Assembly: GCA_026214975.1 (NCBI GenBank) | Contig: CM047810.1 | Coordinates: forward strand, 92,892,316 to 92,956,315 | Length of the DNA stretch: 64,000 nucleotides | From: Gentiana macrophylla | Lineage: Eukaryota; Streptophyta; Magnoliopsida; Gentianales; Gentianaceae | Direction: 5' to 3' | Shown: positions 56,259 through 64,000 of the stretch, piece by piece | Numbering within the stretch: the stretch's first letter is position 1 | Layout of the letters: each line of letters begins with the position of its first letter | Position numbers and translations under genes: made by a program | The notes under the pieces: generated by a model | Told to the model about the DNA's origin: nothing | The model's database searches: none | The model's input: only the letters and a program-made list of their open reading frames with translations

Positions 56259-57041
56259 ATGGATCCATATGGCCAATGAGGCTCTTTCCCTTACTCATTT
56301 GGAGGATTTAATTTTGGTGGTATGGGTTTTGGAGCACAACCATATTATCAGTTCAACCCATACACATCACCATGCAACAACGAGTGGGAGAGTCCTCCAA
56401 GTTATCAGTTTCACCACCCCGATGCTTATCTGCAATATTTTCAGCCGCCACAGGTTACTCCACCGCCGAAGAGCACAACCGAGATTTTGTTGGAGCAACT
56501 TAGTCAGGATCTAAAAGAATTGAAGGATTCCCAGCACCGCTTGGAATCTGAGGTGGTTGATCTGGCAAGCCGGGTAGGGCAATTGGTTGAGAAGAGGAGG
56601 CTTGAGAGGAGCATTAAAAAAGAAGAAGTTTTTCAATCTCCACCGTCTCTCCCTGAGGTAATCACTCCTGAGGAATGCCATTAAAAAGTTATGAATACTG
56701 TCCCCATTGAATTATCAATTCCTTCTTCAGTGAGCCCTGTTGAGACATTGGTGGAGGTGAGTCATTTTAAGTCTTTTGATATTTTTGTTGAGCCAACTTG
56801 TTACTACGTGGTGCTTGAATCACTACTAATTGGCATATGCTCTATTTCGGGGAAAGTGAATTCGTTGTGTTGCATGATGAATTTCTTGAACCAATCTTGG
56901 TGGAGGGGATTGAGCCCCTTGTCTTTCTTTTGCCATTTTGAGGGGGTGCTCAATTCCTATGATTTATGTAGGGAGACGCAACGGTGTGCTCTTCTTTGGT
57001 ATACTATCCTTAGCATTATTGGAGGTGGAAAGTCGAGCTAA
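56259..57041 (+). pseudogene. Unknown ORF of element G with coiled-coil segment
   Basis: From ATG 56259 (MDPYGQ, then TGA) the frame 56322-56684 gives a Tyr/Pro/Gly-rich part (GMGFGAQPYYQFNPYTSPC, SYQFHHPDAYLQYF) and then a likely coiled coil (LLEQLSQDLKELKDSQHRLE, LASRVGQLVEKRRLE). 56691-57041 continues after one stop with SLLIGICSISGKVNSLCCMM. It sits where gag would be, but I see no gag domain or zinc knuckle. Could be a gag remnant or an ORF specific to non-autonomous elements. Confidence 0.45.
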
Positions 57042-58460
57042 GGACTTTAAACTTAGAATGTTTTAGGTATGTTGTTTTTATTTTCACTCGTATTTCTATG
57101 TTTCTTTTTTAATTTCTTAATAATTCGAGCTAACGACAATAAACAAAAGCGCTTATGGGAGGCAACCCACTTTTTTTTCCCTTAGGTTTTTAGGCGTGTT
57201 TTTTTTTAGAATTGTGATGAAAATTTGACCACTCATCTTGAATTCTATTGCATTAGTTGTGATAACCCATATTTTATATACTTTATACATCTCCATACTT
57301 GTGCTTACCTACGATTAAGCTTCCGGCCTTTCGTCGTAGTGGTTTCTTGGTTGTTTTATTGTGATTACACAGGTACCCTGGGAGATACATTGGCGGTTAT
57401 CCATCTGGCATAGTTGCGCCCATTTGCTAGTTAAGCTAAGTCTTTCTTTCTTTTACTTTATCACTCACAACCGAAGGGCGGTGTTCCGTTTTAAGTGGGG
57501 GGTGGTAGACTTAACTTCACTTGTCTACATGTGCTTTAATTTTTTGCATCGAATAAGTTATATGCTTATGTCTGGTCCAATTGAGTGAAAATTGAGCCAT
57601 TTTAAAAAGAATTCATGACTTTGGTGTTGCGTATCCTATGTGAGTCATCATATTCTTTGGTTAATTATTAGTCAATGGTTGAATGCATGCGAGTCAAACC
57701 TTTATCTTGTTGCTGAAATTGTATTCTATGCACATAATAGCCTCTCTTTCATGAATTGTGGTTGGTTAGTGAATGCTTGTAAATGACATAGACATTAATA
57801 TGTTACCTAGAACTTATACCATTAACTTCGAGGCGAAATAGAAAGGTCAATCTTGGTAGACTAAGGGATGACGATCCTGGCATTTCTTTGACTCAACGAG
57901 AGCCAAATAGCCAACCCTATACATAATTTCCACAAAAACCCCTCTAAGCCTTTGTAGGGTGGTTAGACCACCACCCGAACTTTAGCATTCGTTGATTAGC
58001 CTATAATTACCGACCCTTAGCCTTTATATGTGGTCTACGTTTCTTTGGCACTCTACGAGTGAGTTTAATCTTATTTTGGGCATACTTGCTAGCACAAGTG
58101 TGGGGTGGCGAAGATGTGTATCAAAGTATGGTGTTGGTGAATCTTTTGTACTACGAATGAGAATGGGTAGCAAAAAGTGTTGATGTTTGGTTTAATAAAA
58201 GAAAAAGAAAAAAAATGAATAAAGTGTTGAATAAAGTTGAGCCAAAGTTTGCCAAAAAAAAGGGATATGTATTAATTCTTCCAAAGTGGCGTTGGTGGAC
58301 GAGTTTTCATTGAATTATGTTTGGATTTGAGAGTAAAGAAGGAGAATGCTTGCTTGAACCAAGCTAAGGAGGTGAGTTTTGAGGCAAGTTCAAGAAGTTT
58401 TGATTAAGCTCACTCGTTTTCTCCTTTGATATTCCTTTTTCCCTTTCGTTTTTCTCTAAA
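57042..58460 (+). other. 3' non-coding region of G
   Basis: Contains GGGAGGCAACCCAC (about 57160), a short CCG-AAGGG-CGG stem (57471-57481) before AAGTGGGGGGTGG (57493-57505), a block (57850-58080) resembling B at 21860-22070, and AAGTGTGGGG at 58096-58105 next to a weak CTTG-CTAGCA-CAAG repeat. No gene seen. Confidence 0.5.
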
Positions 58461-58477
58461 GGAAACGATGAGTTTTT

Positions 58478-59837
58478 ATATTGTTTTATGGCACTTGGTG
58501 CAAGTATAGAGGGGTTCAAGTATATGTGGCTAGTCGTTTCTATGGATGGAACACATTTGAAAATGCGTTACAAAGGGTTCTACTTGTGGCAATGTGTGAA
58601 GATGGAAGCGATCAAATATTTTCAATTGTGTGGGTTGTTGTTGATTACGAAAACATTCCTCATGGACACTGGTTTTTCACAAAGTTAAAATCCATTATAG
58701 GTGACATCGGCGATGTATCAATAATTTTTGATCGTCTTGTGATATCAAAACAACATTGATAATGTGTTTGAGAATGCGCACCATGGATTTTGTGTTTATC
58801 ACATCCAAAAGAATTTGAGGAGTCATTATCCTGGTCGCAATGTGTCGGCGTTTTTATGCCATTTGCAAAGGCCTATATTGTTTGAGTTTAAGGTGCCTTT
58901 GGGAAAAATTATACGCAATATGTGATAAACTTGACGAGTATTTGGAAGAAGCATCATTTCTTTTCGGTACAGATCTCGGTTTAAAGGTTTACGGTACAAT
59001 ATAATGACAACTAACCATGCCGAGTCTTTAAACAACAAGTTATTGTGTGCTCGGGAATTTTCAATAGTTGGTTTGCTTGAGCGATCTCGGGAGGTTTTAC
59101 AACACAGTGGTTTGGTGAGCGAAGTAAGCGTGGTGAAGAATGTGTTTTTATGCTCACTCCGAAAAAGGAGAAGAACGAATGCAAAAGATACAATGAGACA
59201 AGGGCCGGAGCCAGGGTTTCAACTTCGGGTAGGCTAATGGACAATTTCCAAATTATCGGGTGGGCTGTATTAACATAATTTGAGGGATTAAAATAGATTA
59301 CGTATATTTTTTAGTGTAATTTTTTTTCGTTCGGGTGGACTTAGCCCTCCTCAATTCATACACAAACACGTCTTTGACAGCAGTCACGGAAGTTCAAGGT
59401 TAATGTAGTTTCTCCGTAAAGTATGAAGTGTTTGACAACGATACTATGTTGACTTACATTGTTGAGTTGGTTGTTTTCAAGTGTACATGCAAGAAATTCG
59501 ATTTAGATAGGTTTACATGCTATCATGCTGTTTCTGTGGCCAAGCACATAGGGAATCACGGATACGACTATTGCACTCGGTATTATAGGAGCGAATATTG
59601 AAGGAAAGCTTATTCTCAATGCGTGTTCCCCTTGATAAATGAACCAGATTGTGAGTATCACATTGATGTGCTTAACAGGAAGGTTTTGGCACCGACGGTG
59701 ACAAAGAGACTATCCGGACGTCCATCGAAAAAGAAAGAATTCTACCGGAGGCGGAAAAGGGTTATACATTGTGGTAAATGCAAGAAAGCAGGCCATAATA
59801 AAACTAGTTGTTCGCGATTGATTGGCGAGAGATGATG
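58478..59837 (+). pseudogene. Mutator-like transposase, catalytic core, SWIM zinc finger and CCHC knuckle
   Basis: In one frame MDGTHLKMRYKGFYLW carries the conserved first Asp region of MULE transposases; a second gives GSDQIFSIVWVVVDYENIPH, GHWFFTKLKSIIGD and SIIFDRLVIS (second Asp). Then NVFENAHHGFCVYHIQKNLR, and MTTNHAESLNNKLLCAREFS (59004). After a possible insertion (59190-59370) the SWIM finger follows (VFKCTCKKFDLDRFTCYHAV) and 59623-59835 ends with IHCGKCKKAGHNKTSCSRL. Domain order is that of MuDR-type transposases, but several frame changes make it inactive. Confidence 0.88.
59190..59370. mobile_element. Possible small insertion inside the transposase
   Basis: GGGCCGGAGCCAGGGTTTCA ... 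TCGGGTGGACTTAGCCCTCC breaks the coding sequence between the catalytic and SWIM regions. The GGGC-GGAGCCAGG start and AGCCC end resemble common plant MITE-like insertions. I cannot define a duplication. Confidence 0.35.
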
Positions 59838-59869
59838 GTGTGATGATGTTTCTTTTTAGCGTATCTCAA

Positions 59870-60130
59870 AGTATGTTGTGTTAAGTATGTTGTGTTGTGG
59901 CTGGTCTTATAACAAGTTGAAGTATGCTGTGTTTTAAGTATTCTAATAAGTATGTTGTGTTGTAATTGGTTTTATAACAAGTTTAAGTATGTTATCTTGT
60001 AACTGGTATAATAACAAGTTTAAGTATGTTGTTTTGTAACTGGTATAATAACAAGTTTAAGCATGTTTTGTTGTAAGTGGTAACAATTTCAAGTATGTTA
60101 AGTTATAACTGCTAACAATTTCAAATAAAT
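59870..60130. repeat. About 36-bp minisatellite between convergent genes
   Basis: Units like ATAACAAGTTTAAGTATGTT followed by GTTTTGTAACTGGTAT recur about six times with divergence. They lie between the 3' ends of the transposase (+) and the zinc-finger gene (-). Confidence 0.8.
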
Positions 60131-60202
60131 TGTGTTTTAAACTGGCAAAAGTGAAAATATCAATAGTTAATGAAACCAAGAACTGGTAAAACACAATGTT
60201 TG

Positions 60203-60790
60203 TTAATTACCAACATGGAATACAAAATACATAATAATACAACCCCCTATAATAGTCAATAATTTCTTTTTCATTGAATGTGATTCGTTCTTCTGCCTAA
60301 GCTTCTCAATTAGTGTTTCAGTACGATCAATCCTGTCTTTGTCCTTCCTCCCCATTTGAGTTGTGATCTCCAAAAGTTTCATTAACTCGGTAACATTGAT
60401 CTCAACTTGTTCCATTTTTTCCACGTCCATTTCTCGCTTGTTCTTTAACAATTCAATCTCATTTGATTGACACCTACTTTCCACACCAAGTTTAAGGAGT
60501 TATTGACAGGTTCTTGTGTCCCGGTATATGAAGACAATTCATCGTGCCAAAGGAAAATTTTTCATCTGAGTTCATGCAAGCAAGATAAGAAATTAAACCA
60601 GTGAATAAAAAAATTATTATTGTATCAATGCAGCTGGAATTATAAAAAAAACAATTCGAGTCAAGAGAATTCATACTGGGTATAAATCGCAAGTAAAGAA
60701 CTTTCTGTCTGGGTACTTCTTTATACCTGATGTCATCAATTTAGTTGGAATGCCACACTTGCAAAATATATTCCCATGAAATAGCTGAGC
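60203..60790 (-). pseudogene. GRF-type zinc-finger protein with coiled coil and C-terminal membrane segment
   Basis: On the minus strand, exon 1 (about 60790-60672) reads IFCKCGIPTKLMTSGIKKYP and DRKFFTCDLYP, a GRF zinc finger (CxCG...F..C). A GT...AG intron (about 60670-60555) follows, then a second exon with FPLARWIVF-like sequence in one frame and an open 93-residue tail (60484-60203): a coiled coil (NVTELMKLLEITTQMGRKDK, TLIEKLRQKNE) and KKKLLTIIGGCIIMYFVFHV, a probable membrane helix. Small GRF proteins of this layout are abundant in plant genomes. It faces the transposase tail to tail. One stop (60511) and a frame change break it. Confidence 0.6.
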
Positions 60791-61527
60791 TTCGTTTATG
60801 TTGGTAGAAGATTCAGAAATCGTCTAACATCCAGCTTCGTTTTGATTCATATTCTTAAAGAAAGTGGGGGAATTGCAAACATTCAATGAAATACGGTCTC
60901 AAATATTTGTCCAAGTTCAGATGATAAAACTTAGATACGTGTCCAAATTCAAAAGTTCAAAATTATTACAGGCAAATTCAGATTCAAATGTTTATTATTT
61001 GAAAAACAATAAGTCATAGGCTCAAGTGAAAAGATGTTAGTATTTAATCAAAGAAAAGATGTTCACACTTATTCTTCTAAGATAAAAGAAGAAAAAATGG
61101 CCTATATCATCTGCTCACACATTGTTAACATATGCTCACATATTGTTAACATAGCAGCCCATAAGCTCATGGGAAAAAAAACAGGGGATGGATAAAGCAA
61201 ACTAACTTAAACAAGCCAATCTGATAACAACCATATCCTCCTTTAACAACGGATATGTCAATATCAAACAATCGTCTTAGTATTTAATCAAAGTTCCACC
61301 AATATTGATCACAAAGTCATATGCTAAATAGAAAGTTAAGTTCAAAACGTTAATTTTAGTCAAACAAAGAATCAATCAGATTTTAGTTTGAGGAAATACT
61401 ACGGTCCAGTCAATAACGAAAAGCTGGACGGTCTAGTTTCCGTTAGATAAACATAAAAAGTTGCAGGCCATTGGATCTATTTGGTGGACTGTTACTTATT
61501 ATGTTCCATTAAATTTGCTTTTACCGG
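60791..61527. other. Spacer without recognisable feature
   Basis: AT-rich sequence with no gene or repeat structure that I can recognise. Confidence 0.45.
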
Positions 61528-61689
61528 TTGATTAAGTCATCGGTTGTACTATTAAAAAGATTCATCAACCAAATTCCAAAATACAGTGCTCTTCAAGTGA
61601 ATGTTCTAGCTGGGGCTAGGCTATTTAAAGATCCTAAAATCGTTATATATATCTCATTGACTAATATGTTCACAGTTGAAATTTCTCTC

Positions 61690-62060
61690 ACTTTTAATTT
61701 GATGTTATTGGATCTTTTTTGGAACCAACTTCACCGGTCGATGCCGGACTTCATTGCCGGAGCTGGAAGTGTTTACAGCTATGGGAAAACAACTTCACTG
61801 GAAGCATCCCTCTAGGACTAAGGACACGCGGAAATCTTCAAAATCATGACCTAAGCTCTAACAAATTAATGGGAACCATACAACCAAACCTATCTGTTGA
61901 AAAAAAAAACTGCTGGCAAGTTTCTATTCGGCCCGATTCCTAATACTTTGGGTCAATGTGAGTCACTGTATCGAATTCGGATTGGTGAAAACTATCTAAA
62001 TGGATTAGTTCCAGAAAGGCCTTTGAATTTGCCTATAGTTGAAATTTCCTATAGCCAATA
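61690..62060 (+). pseudogene. BAM/CLAVATA1-type LRR receptor kinase fragment
   Basis: Pieces in several frames form consecutive leucine-rich repeats: MPDFIAG-like, LQLWENNFTGSIPLGLRTRG, NLQNHDLSSNKLMGTIQPNL, LFGPIPNTLGQCESLYRIRI and GENYLNGLVPERPLNLPIVEI. The wording closely follows the mid-ectodomain of BAM-type (BARELY ANY MERISTEM) receptor kinases, which perceive CLE peptides. No signal peptide, transmembrane or kinase part is present. An A-run at 61900 and other indels disrupt it. Likely a captured or duplicated host-gene piece; the upstream 61528-61690 is not LRR. Confidence 0.78.
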
Positions 62061-63235
62061 GTATTTGAATTCGACGGAGGTTAATCTGTTTTCTTAGAAA
62101 AAAAATATTATTGTTTTTTTTTGACAAATTGTTTACCGATTTTGCTGGTTGAAATGATTGATTAGGTATGTTAATGTACATATTACTTATGGTGTACTAA
62201 AAAGTGATCCAACGCATGTAATTATTTATATATTTTTTCAACGCTAGAAATTAAAAAAACTGGACTATTAGAAACTGGATTGTAGCTGCGCTCTGTAGTT
62301 TGTTCACCAGAAAGTTCAAAACTTATAATTTAGTTAATATATTGTGTTAAAGAAATGATTACTATCTTCTCGTTACAACACATTTTTCTTCACAAATAAA
62401 GAGTAGCAACATTGATTAGATATTTGTTCTTTCGAACGAGACAAAGCAAAGAAATCACTTTTCAAAACAACCACATCAAATACCTGCAAATTCATGAAAG
62501 AGTAAGCACATGGGGTTGTTTATGTCAGAATCGGATTGAAACACCCTTAATAACGACAAACATAAATTAATCAAATAAGAATATAACTTTTTAAGGTTGA
62601 ATATATACTACAAATAACACGGGTTGAAATACCTGCGAATTCCTGAAAATATTGCTCCAAGCAATTGATTATGGATGGAATAAGGTAATTTAGGGTTCTT
62701 GAGGAGAGAGAGGGGGGAGAAGGTGACAGTGGTGGAAGGGGACAGAACCGGAAAATTCAATGAATGAAGGATGAGAGAGGAGTTCCTATGCTCTAATTAC
62801 TCAGCCCCCATCATCAATTCTTTTGAAATTTGAAAGAAAATTCAAATTTTGGGGAAAAGGTAGCGGGAAACGAAAATTAGGGTAATGAATTGGGGAAATT
62901 TCTGGAGGGAAACAAACGAATTTGGGTGGTAAGCAACAATACCGTACATATCTTTTTTATAAAACAACAATACATATGTATATAGTGAAATAAGTAATAA
63001 TTATTACAACAAAGTAACAATGAAATATATAATAATAACATTATCGAATATATCATGCATTGTTATGCATTACAATAAGAAAACATAAGATATTACCAAA
63101 AAAATTAAAAAACATATCTTACAATAAACGATTAAAATACAATATCTTACAATAAACAATAACCACATGAAATAAAAGAAATTACCAAATCTATTACAAT
63201 AAACGATATTACAATAACACAAGTTCGTTAATACA
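62061..63235. other. AT-rich spacer
   Basis: No gene recognised. 62640-62950 is purine-rich on the plus strand (minus-strand leader-like). The rest is AT-rich with ATAATAACA-type low complexity. Confidence 0.45.
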
Positions 63236-64000
63236 TTATGATTCATGATTCGATAATCTCATCAGTATATATAAAGTACACCCGACTTGCTCTGCTATGG
63301 CGGTGATGAATGTCCCGTAAGGAAGTCCGATTTCACGTGTACTCTCGGTCACTCTTCTAATTTCACAAAACATTATGTCAGCAACATCAATAGGTGTATT
63401 AGTCATGATAGTATGAATGAGGAGAAGTTGTTGTCCTGAGACGGTGTACGAATGACGAGGTGGCAATAACCTAAACTGGACAAAACGACGCCAATATTCA
63501 CTTTCACCGGCCATGCGGCTAAACGGCAAAGCAAGCTCGTTGTAATCATCATTTTGAATCCAAACTTCACCCGGGCAAATGAAATGCACGGCAGCTTCTA
63601 GAGCACGAGTCTCGTCAACGTACTCAACATCAATAGGCATAGAAGAAGCAATAGGTAAACAAAGATAGTTGTTAAGAAAAGTACGACTGTAATCCACGCG
63701 GACTCACGCGTACAGTGCGAGTTATCAGGCATAGAAGAAGCACTGCAATAAAATTCATGTACCATGTCAACATTGACACGAACATGGTGTTAAGGTAACC
63801 TTTTCCAGCCTCGATTGGCCAAGCGGCGATGAATGCGTCTCATTTCGTATGGGGCTCGACCCATTCTGACCAAGAATTGTTCTTTTGGATGGATGTACCG
63901 CATCTCTCGATTAACCACGAACATTCTTGCCAACCCCAAGTTCTCAAAATGATTAGGGTGTACGTCGTTGAACACATCATCGACTATGTGATACCGAATT
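63236..64000 (-). pseudogene. Element K: envelope-like / plant transposon protein ORF, running off the right edge
   Basis: On the minus strand, 63975-63790 gives NHFENLGLARMFVVNREMRY ... RRIHRRLANRGWKRLP (N-terminal half with the GW motif), then VNVDMVHEFYCSAS in another frame, then 63697-63236 VDYSRTFLNNYLCLPIASS, SEYWRRFVQFRLLPPRHSYT, QQLLLIHTIMTNTPIDVADI and GLPYGTFITAIAEQVGC. This is the same domain as in B and E (compare MVVREFYAY and VRGVKVDFSIERINEYYG). Two frame changes occur. The 153-residue frame is the longest intact piece of the C-terminal half in the window. Confidence 0.62.

Larger units (their letters stand above)
54290..58460 (+). mobile_element. Element G: gypsy/Athila-like derivative without pol, 3' LTR missing
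   Basis: An LTR (54290-56070, TGATG...CATCA) is followed by a tRNA-Asp-type primer site TGGCGCCGTTGCTGGGGA (56078-56095), a short ORF, the motif GCGCTTATGGGAGGCAACCC (about 57150), a purine tract (57493-57505) and a 3' region resembling that of B. No protease, polymerase or integrase is seen. No second LTR follows before Mutator transposase coding resumes near 58478, which suggests a deletion removed G's 3' LTR and the middle of the transposase. Confidence 0.65.

Noticed and set aside
53272..62950. Complete Mutator element with matching inverted ends
   Set aside because: I could not find an inverted copy of GGGGCATGTGTTTAAG on the right, so only the genes, not the element borders, are reported.

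Overview
The window looks like a piece of a large, repeat-rich plant nuclear genome, probably a eudicot. It holds several layers of LTR retrotransposons, several DNA transposons with target-site duplications (TSDs), AT-rich spacers and two host-gene fragments. I see no intact host gene, rRNA, tRNA or CRISPR array. Almost every reading frame is a decayed transposable-element (TE) frame, so most calls are pseudogenes.

Layout. 1-35383 is a nest of LTR elements. (A) 1-5678 (+) is a non-coding, Athila-like derivative with two LTRs, inserted in the integrase of (B) 5679-29315 (+), an Athila-like gypsy element with integrase, two envelope-like ORFs and a 3' LTR. (C) 9510-20125 (-) is a complete Athila gypsy element (TSD ACGCC) inside B. 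(D) 24019-29056 (+) is a complete Ty1/copia element (TSD CTTAT) inside B's 3' LTR. B itself sits in (E) 29316-33641 (+), a third Athila-like element, and E sits in the reverse transcriptase of (F), a copia remnant ending near 35383. 35384-37616 has a LINE RNase H scrap, a 1.16-kb non-autonomous Mutator-like element (TSD TTAAATAAA) and a Stowaway MITE. (H) 37617-50566 (-) is a 12.95-kb copia element (TSD GGACT) whose interior carries (I) 43045-49232, a DNA transposon with long inverted ends. I is filled with a roughly 16-17-bp minisatellite and carries a fragment resembling a SAGA/ADA1 gene. (L) 50991-53271 is an internally deleted copia element with a foldback MITE in its left LTR. 53272 to about 60790 contains a broken Mutator transposase (+), split by a gypsy-like element (G, 54290 to about 58460), and a convergent GRF-type zinc-finger gene (-). 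Beyond lie a BAM-type LRR receptor-kinase fragment (about 61690-62060) and, on the minus strand at the right edge, a fourth copy of the envelope-like domain (K).

The most interesting signals are structural. Four of the five Athila-like elements (A, B, C, E) have two polypurine tracts about 0.9-1.2 kb apart, each preceded by a short hairpin whose loop is GGA, AGGA or GGGA and whose stem differs between families; G has weaker versions. Each of these families also carries its own short, usually palindromic word, repeated just upstream of the LTR TATA box, and in A, B, C and E again inside the element, often before the envelope-like ORF.
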